From Asterias amurensis (taxonomy: Eukaryota > Echinodermata > Asteroidea > Forcipulatida > Asteriidae), in assembly GCF_032118995.1 (NCBI RefSeq), contig NC_092654.1, positions 11,044,284 to 11,108,283 on the forward strand: a stretch of DNA of 64,000 nt. Reading direction: 5' to 3'. Below are positions 46,901 to 55,249 of the stretch, piece after piece. Position numbers and translations under genes: made by a program. The stretch's first letter is position 1. Every line of letters begins with the position of its first letter. A model generated the notes under the pieces. It made no database searches and was not told the DNA's origin. It saw only the letters and a program-made list of their open reading frames with translations.

Positions 46901-49576
46901 GGGCACCGAATTCAAACTCTGGTGTTTCTGATCAGCAGACGTGTGGGTTCGAATCCCCAGCCGTGACACTTGTGTCCTTAATCAAGACACTTCACCATTG
47001 CTTCGTCCTTCGGATGGGATGTAAAGCCGTTGGTAATGCATGTAAAAGAACCCAGTGCACTTATCGAAAAGCGAAGGGGTTTGCCCCAGTGTTCCTGGCT
47101 ATACCTTGTTTGGTAGATACGCGCGTTATATAAGAATTTGATATTATTATTACAACCCTATTGGGTAATGTACGCTCACTGAACTACATGTGTGTCAGTT
47201 GAAATTAAGTAGAGGGAGAGTAGGGTAGTATGGGGCAAAGGGTGCATGTAGAGTGAGGGTTAAGATGAATACATTCTTAGGGCCATGTCACACAAGGCAA
47301 TTTACCAGTTCCAGGCAATCTCCAAATAGAAGATCCATTGGTCAAAAAGAGGGAGAGCCTAATGTCTAAAGAGTAGTCCGAAAAGGTATTATTGCCATAC
47401 TTTCCCATGGATCTACATGTTATACATGTATCAGGCTGTGTACATGTTCCTATAGTCAATTTTGATAATAGCACAAAATCTGACAAGACAATAGAGTTTC
47501 AATAGACAATGACAACAAGTACATGTAAGTTGTCACAAAAAAAGTGATGTGCATTTAAAAAATTCAGCCAAATTAAAGGCAGTGGACACTATTGGTAATT
47601 ACTCAAAATAAGTATTATCATAAAACCTTTCTTGATTACGACATGGAGGAATAAATTAATTCAAATTTATTCCTCCATGATTACGATTAATGGGGAGAGG
47701 TTGGTAGTGTAAAACATTGTGAGAAACAGCTCCCTCTGAAGTGACGCAGTTTTCGGGAAAGAAGTAATTTTCCATGAATTTGATTTTGATTTTGAGACCT
47801 CAGATTTAGAATTTGAGGTCTCAAAATCAAGCATCTGATGAAAGCACAACTTCGTGTGACCATGGTGCGTCGAGAGTGGGTTTTTTCTTCATCAATATCT
47901 TACAACTTCGACCGATTGAGCTCAAATTTTTACAGGTTTGTTATTTTATGCATACACGCATGTTGAGACACACCAAGTGAGAAGACTGGTCTTAGACAAT
48001 AACCAATAGTGTCCAATGTCTTTAAAAGAAGCCAGCCAAATTAAGTACATTCCCTTTACTTACATGGTATCTAGGAGCCAGTAGGTGTGACATAATCTCC
48101 TCCACAATTTATCACTGTGTACTAAACTTTGTAAATGCTGACAAACACATCCCAACCTGAAATATGATTCATATAATAAATAAAAAAATCATGGTAAATT
48201 TCAATATCAACAGGCCTGAAATTTCATCTTTGAGAGTTTATATTGGGTAAGGTCATTTTCATTTTTCAAAGTACATTGTCTATATTGCAAAATCTTTTAT
48301 CTTATCCTGGCCTAATGTTTCATGTTGGCAACGCAGGCAATTTTCCTCAATGTTCTTGAAAATCCAATAGAAATGAACAATTTCCTCATAGAGATGCCCT
48401 TTACGAAGGGGACAGTGTCTTGCCAGTGCCTTTCTTGCCCTTTCGGGAATGAAGCATTAGGCATGATCATCGTACTTGATGTTTCTGGAACCAAATACTC
48501 ACTTAAAGTTTCTGTGTGTGAGTGTTACTGCCACACAGATATAGTGAACGACCACCAGTGACCATGCATACATTATATGTGTTAGACCATTTGTTGGTAA
48601 ACTTTCAGCCCACTTTTTCACTCATTTAAAAAAATAGATATCTCATTTGAGTAAATTAGATACTAACTATTTTATTTCTTTAAACGAATGAAAAAGTGGT
48701 GGCAGGATACTGAAACTTTTCCAACCATTTGATAGATTTATTTTATTTGTTCAACTTAAAAAAAAAAACTTGTCTAGTCTAGCGGTTCATCGTTCATGTA
48801 TTGCACAAATTAATGGTCATGGCGTCATTGATCCCCACCCAAGCGATGGAAATGTGCATTCATAAGAATCATATACGCATTGCGCATGACTCTCACTCCA
48901 ATGATAGGCTTTCATGCATGCATGTTTCATCAAAGATGGCGTTCAATGAAAAACCTGGGTCTATTTGTAATGTATCATGTAGCACTCTTGCACAAAAAAC
49001 ATTAATTAAAAACACTTGTTTACAACAAGTGCACTTTTGATTGTTGTATCTCTTCTCATGATCTGATGATGGGGCAGTAGTTTATTGACAGCCAGGTACG
49101 GTAGGAGAGGAGAGTCCAGTACCCCAGTAGCACTAGCAATAGCACTAGCACTAGCAATGTTTAGCAGACACTCAGGGAGTTAGCCCCATCCATTACACCA
49201 ATTTATGGTGACCTTTTTTTTTGAGAAGGGTGACCAATGACTGTGTTGACAAATGGCCCTTTCCATAATCTTCCGCACGTCGCCACCAATTTATCCGCCG
49301 TTAATTAACTCCAAAACCACTGCATTTTTTTTCTTACCTGAGAAGAAAAAACGGCCGGAAGTTGGTGGCGAGGTCGTAAAATTTTTCCCATATTATATAT
49401 TCCTCATTACATAATCCTATCACCTCAATAAAAATTCCCAATCTCTCTCTCTCCACTGACCCTGTCTTTATTACTTGCCTGCAAAGATCTTTAAAATCAA
49501 CATAGGATAACAAGTGAAGCAGCACCTCATCAGGTAAACAGCTCGAAAAATCAACAAGCTTTCCCTCAACCTCCAT
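37981..49576 (-). CDS. FBXO3: F-box only protein 3 (FBXO3), ten exons
   Basis: Minus-strand exons: 49479-49576 (ATG at 49576), 48064-48156, 46528-46697, 45917-46158, 45091-45213, 44511-44638, 42799-42956, 41435-41518, 39726-39839 and 37981-38225. They join in one frame of 484 residues (human 471). The order matches human: F-box (LPDEVLLHLLSYVDFKDL, then SDKLWRRLCHTYW), the SUKH-like region (GQFIDCYATIKGYWNRIEDS, LHVHNGQ), SFTDWL, then the ApaG region (VKVTVATTFVPELSE, TCQLLTRHWEVIDGNGKVET, YSWTSCTTFDTVSGSMGGHF, SFNVIQFNLVM). FBXO3 is a substrate receptor of SCF ubiquitin ligases. Intron 1 needs a GC donor (AG|GCAAGT); using the nearby GT would break the frame. The last acceptor is weak, and the final 45 or so residues run into a dispersed repeat. 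The human acidic tail is not present. Confidence 0.92.
40100..40440. repeat. Tandem pair of about 175-bp units in FBXO3 intron 9
   Basis: Starting at about 40108 and 40285, each unit carries GGCCTGATACTTCC, TTGGTATGAGGGAAACTTT, gaggcaccaaggca, gcctttrttattaaacattg and ataggggacccct in the same order. Moderate divergence. Confidence 0.8.
41614..42002. mobile_element. Family C inverted-repeat element
   Basis: TTAA|AGGAACATTACAGAAT at the left; CAATTCTGTATCATTCCT|TTGA at the right, the last TTAA having mutated. It contains the family marker ATGTAAATCTGTGATCTTC. It lies in FBXO3 intron 7. Confidence 0.7.
42133..42212. mobile_element. Short foldback element
   Basis: GCATGACAAGTAgAATAGCT and AcTATTACTTGTCATGC face each other around CCCGGGG, with partial pairing continuing outwards (ggtagtgt/gcatttacc). 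About 80 bp. Confidence 0.65.
43025..43165 (-). mobile_element. tRNA-derived SINE, family S3
   Basis: Minus strand: GGGCTAGTCCAGTTGGTAGA followed by a B box GGTTCAATTCCC and the tail marker gttgaacaaagaaaa. It lies in FBXO3 intron 6. Confidence 0.7.
43295..43439. mobile_element. Foldback element with about 55-bp arms
   Basis: Left arm ACAATTGTTGCATGCTGTGA..GGGGTCCATGG..TTTTGTACAC..CTCGAGG; the right arm is its complement with a few differences. This explains the overlapping open frames on both strands here. Confidence 0.8.
43889..44276 (-). mobile_element. Family A element, near-consensus
   Basis: TTAA|AGGCAGTGGACACTATTGG at the left; TAGTGTCCAGTGTCT|TTAA at the right, with the full central hairpin GAGACCTC...GAGGTCTC. 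It lies in FBXO3 intron 6. Confidence 0.88.
44850..45005 (-). mobile_element. tRNA-Leu-like SINE, family S2, beside a SINE tail
   Basis: Minus-strand head CGTTGTGGCCAAGCAGATAA with GGGTTCGGGTCCC; immediately before it is a plus-strand SINE tail (GTACCTTGTTTTGTAGATAC, atgcgctatataaaacttc, ATT repeats). Confidence 0.6.
45507..45755. mobile_element. Family B inverted-repeat element
   Basis: GGGCCTAATTTAATAGAGCT at the left, CAGCTCTATGAAATTGGGCC at the right. Inner arms (aaaacaggattaccaaccaa and complement) also face each other. It lies in FBXO3 intron 4. Confidence 0.8.
46300..46500 (-). mobile_element. tRNA-Leu-like SINE, family S2
   Basis: Minus strand: GTGTCGTGGCCTAGCAGTCA, a tRNA-like head with a variable arm, then the body cacttgtatcctttt and ccttcggatgggacg. 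It lies in FBXO3 intron 3. Confidence 0.65.
46880..47152 (+). mobile_element. tRNA-Leu-derived SINE, family S2, best copy
   Basis: Head TGTCATGGCCGAGCGGTTAA with a CAA anticodon position (aatTCAAACtctgg), a long variable arm and B box GGTTCGAATCCCC, so it derives from a leucine-type tRNA. The body (cattgcttcgtccttcggat) and a tail with TTGGTAGATACGCGCGTTAT and ATT repeats follow. The tail resembles the 3' end of the LINE at 35.4 kb. It lies in FBXO3 intron 2. Confidence 0.8.
47573..48025 (-). mobile_element. Family A element with a nested 38-bp micro-hairpin
   Basis: TTAA|AGGCAGTGGACACTATTGG to TAGTGTCCAATGTCT|TTAA. The insert at 47642-47679 has arms CATGGAGGAATAAATT and complement and is flanked by attacga (47635-47641, 47680-47686); with one more shared base the duplication could be 8 bp. 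It lies in FBXO3 intron 2. Confidence 0.85.
48586..48733. mobile_element. Family E element, second copy, 8-bp duplication
   Basis: It shares with 32954-33085 the core CACTTTTTCACTCATTT, gtaaattagatacta, ttattttattt and aatgaaaaagtggtgg. accatttg stands at both sides (about 48587-48594 and 48721-48728). It lies in FBXO3 intron 1. Confidence 0.75.
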
Positions 49577-49660
49577 GGTCTACGCTTGAATCATGCTTAT
49601 ACAAATAAACTTTCCCAAATCATCAGAAAGTTCTTTGACAGCAGCTCTGATTGTTGATGG

Positions 49661-49677
49661 TGGGCGCAGCCATTTTG
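49661..49677 (-). promoter_or_regulatory. YY1-like site upstream of FBXO3
   Basis: The same 17-mer as at SWSAP1, CAAAATGGCTGCGCCCA on the minus strand, about 85 bp upstream of the FBXO3 ATG and probably in its 5' untranslated region. No TATA box is evident. Confidence 0.5.
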
Positions 49678-51095
49678 CAAATTTTACATTCTTCTGAAGT
49701 TGAACAGCGCCCTCTTCAGTTTGTACTGAATTTTGTATACCCTTTTTTTTCACAATCACAGAGTATTTTACAGGTGACCGTTTTTGATGTGTGGCCAGAA
49801 ACCCAGTTGTGACATTAATTGAATTACTAGAAATGATAAATTAATATAATGACCCTTGATTCCTGACTGAAATTTCCCCAATTTTGCCATAATAACAAGT
49901 CAACCCTGACAAATTTAGCCAATTCTCCAAAGTGCAATGACCTGGAGGAGTCTACTAATTTTTTAAAAACTTTCTTTCTGGGCTAATCAACATAACTAGG
50001 GGGGGGGGGTCTCAATTATGTGTTTTTTCCCTTTTCTTTATGGGCAGCTGACAGCTATTGCACTTATGTGTTATTATGACATGATTATATCCCATTCCAA
50101 AAACAGAAGATGTAGGGCCCACTCATAAGGTGGGGCAGTCAGTTATTTGTATGAAACCATTACAGGTAGAAAAAGGCTTATGGTTGGTGTATGTGGTACA
50201 CCCATCCTGAGTGCAATCAAACTGTGAGTGATTACTTGGCAAAGGATGTCACTCATGTTTGTCTAAATTGAGAGAAAGCGACACAAACTTCATAGATTCT
50301 GTTTGCTTTTTTTTATACGATGAAAATGGGGTAATCCTAGACAGAAGCTGGGCAAAGTATAAAGAAGTCATTTCATGAAATATTTGATGGGAATTTGCAC
50401 AAAAACATTTTTATCTCTTCCACATGTTCTGGATTTCTTCTTAGCTTAGGCTTACGTTTCAATGTTGGTTATTGTACATGCGTAGGTTATTGTTTGTATT
50501 TAGCGCCTGGCACACTTCGATGGATTTGTTTGCTTATAAGTTTTCATTATTATATTGGATGATACTGATTATAAATAATGGTTCCACAACGTTGGGATAA
50601 GTGGGAGGCTGACACGCCCATAAGGGTTAAAAAGTCAATCTAGTGACCCTAGTTTACCAAAACACTCTATACCATTTTGACAAAAAAAAAAACAGACTCC
50701 AAAATCAAAAATTTACTCCATTTATATTTTAGAGATTTATTCAAGATACACAAACAGATATTTTTATTCATGATTAGAGTAATTAAATCACATGATCTAA
50801 TGACTGTTTCAATTTCATTAAAAACAATCATAATTGCACATAAGTTTTCTTTACATTATTTTATCAAAATAATTTTTCTTGGTGGGAATAAAATTTACAT
50901 CATCAATCAATCAATCAATTAAAAAGACCACTACTTAAACACAGTACAGGTTTAAATTACATTATATTAAAGTACTGCAGTTCAATACTAAAACAAATAT
51001 CTGGAAAAAGCAAAACAATAATCGGTGTACATTTTCATAACATGAATGGAAGTTTAGAGAAGTTATTATATAATTTTCTTTACAGCATTCGTATC

Positions 51096-51880
51096 TGAGT
51101 TAAACTTCTACAACTAGTTAGTTTTTGAGCGAGTCACTTGGAACTGCAAACACATAAACATCTTGGGTTAGGCGGAAAAAGTCGCTCAAGTTGTTTGTCT
51201 TCACATGAAAGGAAAAGTTAGGAATGATAGGGGCTTTAACAACATGACTTACATTGCAACAGTCATGAGTTAAATTTCTACAACTGGTTAGTTTTTTAGC
51301 GAGACACTTGGAACTGTAAACTCAGAAAAATCATTGGGTTGGCAGAAAAAGTCGCTCAAATTGTTTGTCTTGAGGTAAAATAAAACAGTATAGAACGATA
51401 GGGTTTTTAAGGCTTTACCAACATGACTTACATTGCCAATTAACAGTTAAATTTCTACATTAGTTAGTTTTTGAGCTCGTGACTTGGAACTGAAAACATG
51501 GAGACATCCTTGGGTTGGCAGAAAAAGTCGCTCAACAAATTGTTTGTCTGAAGGTAAAAGAAAACAGTTTGGAACAATAGGGTTTTTAAGGCTTTACCAA
51601 CATGACTTACATTGCACCAGTCATGACTTAAATTTCTATAACTACTTAGTTATTGAGCTAGATAAGCAGACACTTATTGCTCAACAAATGTTTTTAAAGA
51701 ATGTAAAGGAAAACAGTTTGGAATAATAGGGTTTTTAGGTTAAATTTCTATAACTAGTTAGTTTTTGAGCGAGAAAGGCAGACAGAATTGCTCCAGAAAT
51801 GTTTTTAAAGAATGTCAAAGAAAACAGTTTGGAACAATAGAGTTTTTAGGCTTTACCAACATGACTTACATTGCACAAAG
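51096..51880. repeat. Minisatellite, five units of about 113-179 bp
   Basis: Units start near 51096, 51266, 51445, 51625 and 51739, each with GTTAAATTTCTAYAACTAGTTAGT. The first three also share CACTTGGAACTG, GGCaGAAAAAGTCGCTCAA and TTGTTTGTCT; a trailing CCAACATGACTTACATTGC ends units 1-3 and 5. Units 4-5 form a shorter sub-type. It lies downstream of TMTC2. Confidence 0.85.
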
Positions 51881-52188
51881 AACAACTTGTTTTCAAAGTC
51901 ATAATCCTTATTGTTAAGTTTGAAACATGAAAACATGACTTGGCAACATTCCAAAGCAATGATTCTGTGGCACAGCTCAGCCCCAAGAACCCACAAGAAC
52001 TCTAATGTCCTTATCTTTCTCAATAAAAACAAATAATTATAGAATCAAATATTCTCCATTAATTTACATACTTAACTGATTCATTGTTTGTATAAAAAGT
52101 TCATTGTGAAGTTGACAACTTCTTATCTAAAATCACACAATCCTTGAATACATACACACTTTCTTTAGATTTTCATCTAGTTTTAAAC

Positions 52189-52475
52189 CAGGGCCCAATT
52201 TCATAGAGCTGCTTAAGAACAAAAAGTAGCTAACAAAAGTCAATGTTGCTTACCAGATAAAAAGTTACCAATCAAAATACCAGGCGATTTATGTAACTAT
52301 GTCTTTGACTGTATTCTTCCAACCCTTTGCTATATTAAGCAAAACTAGGCAGGCAACCAATCAAGGAGAACACTACATAATGACATAGTATTTTGGTTTG
52401 TGACTCTTTTCAAGTAAAAATGTTGATATTGATTTGAGTTTAGGTACTTTTTGTATAAGCAGCTCTGTGAAGAAA
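52189..52475. mobile_element. Family B inverted-repeat element
   Basis: GGGCCCAATTTCATAGAGCT at the left; the right end is worn (TATAAGCAGCTCTGTGAAG). Confidence 0.7.
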
Positions 52476-52966
52476 CATGCAGTGTTTTAGTTGCAGCCTC
52501 GCAAGTCACTAAATCAGTTATTAGATTTAAATCAACTTTTGACAGCAGTGAAATTTCCAATATTTTTCAAATGTTGCAACAATAAATATTTCATACAGCA
52601 ATAGGGCTGGATGACTACAATCAGTCTACAACAGTGACAATGATTATGTTTTAAGTCCAATAAAGATGCCTTCCATATTATAAATATGAAAGGTCAAAAC
52701 ATTAATGTCCAATTTACTCTTCAGAAAGCATCCAACAAACTTCAGTTTTGATAAATGAAAACCAACAGTGGGACAGATAGGAGAAACTATTTTGGGGTTG
52801 TGCCTTTGATGATTACAGGGCCATCCAAAATTTTAGAAAGAACATAACAAGCAATGGTAGCCATTTAAAAAAATGCTTGTTATAGACCTTTTAAATTCCC
52901 ATTGTTGATAAACAAACAGAGCTGGTTGGCATGGACGTTCGAATGTTAGTAAAACACCCGATATTG

Positions 52967-53227
52967 CCCAGGTCGAAATTCCAGTTGAACCTAGTTAAAC
53001 TGGGTTTAACTGGAACTAGTTGAAACCAGTTGATAAACTAGTTAAACACAGTTAAAACCAGTTGGTTTAATATGGAAAATGGACAGAGACCAACTGGTTT
53101 ATAATTTCAACCCAGTTAAACCTAGTCCAAACCAGTTGGTTAATATGGAAAATGGACAAGTTTGATCACTATCCAGTTGAACCAGTTGACCCCAGTTAAC
53201 TAGGTTCAACTGGAATTTTGACCTGGG
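52967..53227. mobile_element. Foldback element with CCCAGGTC ends and internal repeats
   Basis: Arms CCCAGGTCgAAATTCCAGTT..AACCTAGTTAA and the complement ending GACCTGGG. Inside, ACCAGTTGGTTTAATATGGA-type blocks repeat twice. The whole element is built of variants of AACCAGTTGAACC, itself partly self-complementary. Confidence 0.8.
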
Positions 53228-54340
53228 TGTTAACAGATGTTTCAACCAAGTTCAACATTTTCTGCAAACTTTCAATTCAATTAAATACATCAAAAGATTG
53301 GTTGTTTTACTTCCCCCAAAAATCATTTCTAAGTTTGAATATTGTGGAATATTGTTAAAAACAGTAGCCAGCTGTATTTTTTATTTTTATTTTGCATTAA
53401 TGGCTTTCCATAGTTTTCCAGCCTCGGTTGTCAAAAAATCGGGCTGTGACATAAGCTATAGAAAGGTCTAGTCTCTCTATAAACTTCTACAGTCCCGTAG
53501 CTAAATATCTTTCTCATGACACACTCTGACTGTGTTTCAAATTCCAATGTCTGACCAAAGACACGATCCCATCGCCTACCTGCCCTACTAAACAAACAAA
53601 CAACATAAGTAAAACCAAGATTTAGACAAAAAACAAACATAGTCAGTTCTTAACTGACTTTACATTTTGTTATAAAGCCACCCTTAACAGAAATATGCGT
53701 AAAAGTATACTTTTCGACCATTTCATATTCAGCAAAAATATAAAGTAAAAACACAAAACAACCACACTGCCAACCAACAGCTTTCAAAAGAAACTTCTAG
53801 ATATATTAATCTTTACTTACAAAACTTGTTTAAACAATCGTAGTCAGGACTGAGTTGGAAGCAAAATGTTGAGATAATAATAATCTGAAATGCACTTTCA
53901 AGTGCCTTCTTCCCATTTACTTCAGCAAGTTAAACACAAGTCAACCTCGGTATAAAACATTGTGTGATTTATTTTGAGTCCTCAAATTCAGAGTTACCTC
54001 TTAGAAAAATTGCTAAAATGATTTTAGAGAAAGTTGAGTTATTCTTTCCTCAAGTCTTTGACCTTGCGTATTAGATACTTTATATAACTTTAAATAATAA
54101 AATATAATATCCACATTATGGCACATTTGCTTTAATATAAGGTGGGCGTAGTGGATTGCATTTTTGGGCAATCTTAAAGGTGCAAACTAGTTCAAAGACT
54201 GACAAACGCGGCCAGTTAACATTTTGCGCTTAAAATTTCTCCACTTTTATTAAAGCCCATCTGTCTCACAGATTCCTGATTCTCAGATACTGAATTTGCT
54301 GGTATCAATGAGATGTATTACGTCTACAGTTGAAAAAACA

Positions 54341-54550
54341 AATTAACTCGATGATTGACAATGCATAATATGTATTATGCATTGTATACTCGTTACTCTC
54401 CATGAGTTCTGTGAAGAAAACAAATCAACAGGCAAATCACTCTGGTGGGATTCAAACCCACAACCTTTTGCATTGCTTAGAGCAAATGTCTTACCACTAG
54501 ACCACTGAGTTAGCCCACTGCATGGCTAGAGGCAGTTCGAATCCTATATG
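54341..54550 (-). mobile_element. tRNA-derived SINE, family S1
   Basis: Minus-strand head CAGTGGTCTAGTGGTAAGAC and B box GGGTTTGAATCCCACC. In the body, gtatactc is preceded by a 26-bp palindrome (caatgcataata and complement). A tail fragment of the same family lies at 56770-56860. Confidence 0.75.
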
Positions 54551-55249
54551 TCGGCAGCAGGTTCTGCAGCAATTTCATCATCTACTTTTGCCGTATTCTA
54601 CCCAGAATACCAACATGAAACATACAGGTAACTTGGAGTGACCTCGCTATGGTGGGCAGATATGCCATGGGCACCTATAATACCTTACAAAGGCAACTAA
54701 CATGCAGTCTAACTGGCAGCCGATGCCTTACAAAGGGCATTAATAATGTAGTCTGACAGACAGGACAAAAATGTCTCGTGTACTTTTTTGTTTTCGTCTC
54801 TGCCTCCCCTATTTCCCACAGACAAATAAAGAAGTACCCCCCCAACCCTCTGCTTAACAAGAAACCCAAAACAAAAAGGGGGAAAAATATATCATTCTGA
54901 TCTTCCATTTTTTAAGGTATTATACAGGATTTGCAACAAAACAAAACTCCCACACCACTGTGTGATTTAACTTAGGCTGATTTAATTTAACACTAACTGA
55001 TCATGAAGTTCATACTAGAATTTTTTTCTGTAAAATATATCCCCCAAAACGTTGAGTTGATTCCATGTAACAGCCAATACGACAAGTGTGATTTCATGCT
55101 TTAAATGTGCAAATTAAGGAAACAGTTTCACAGATTTGTGATTTGAAGTCTCTCAAAACATGAAAACTTTCTGAGACTACTTTGTCAGCTCCACCAATCC
55201 TGTATAACACCTTTAATTTGTTAACATCTCTGTCCTTACCCCAATCCCA

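Larger units (their letters stand above)
49678..55249. other. Region between FBXO3 5' end and TMTC2 3' end
   Basis: AT-rich, with no further exon seen. It holds a minisatellite (51096-51880), a family-B element (52189-52475), a foldback (52967-53227) and an S1 SINE (54341-54550). Part is likely the TMTC2 3' untranslated region, whose length I cannot fix; minus-strand AATAAA hexamers occur near 54246 and 53968. Confidence 0.4.

Noticed and set aside
46880-46970. Functional tRNA-Leu gene
   Set aside because: The A and B boxes are good, but the acceptor stem is followed by a SINE body and tail, and diverged copies lie at 33.3 and 34.1 kb.
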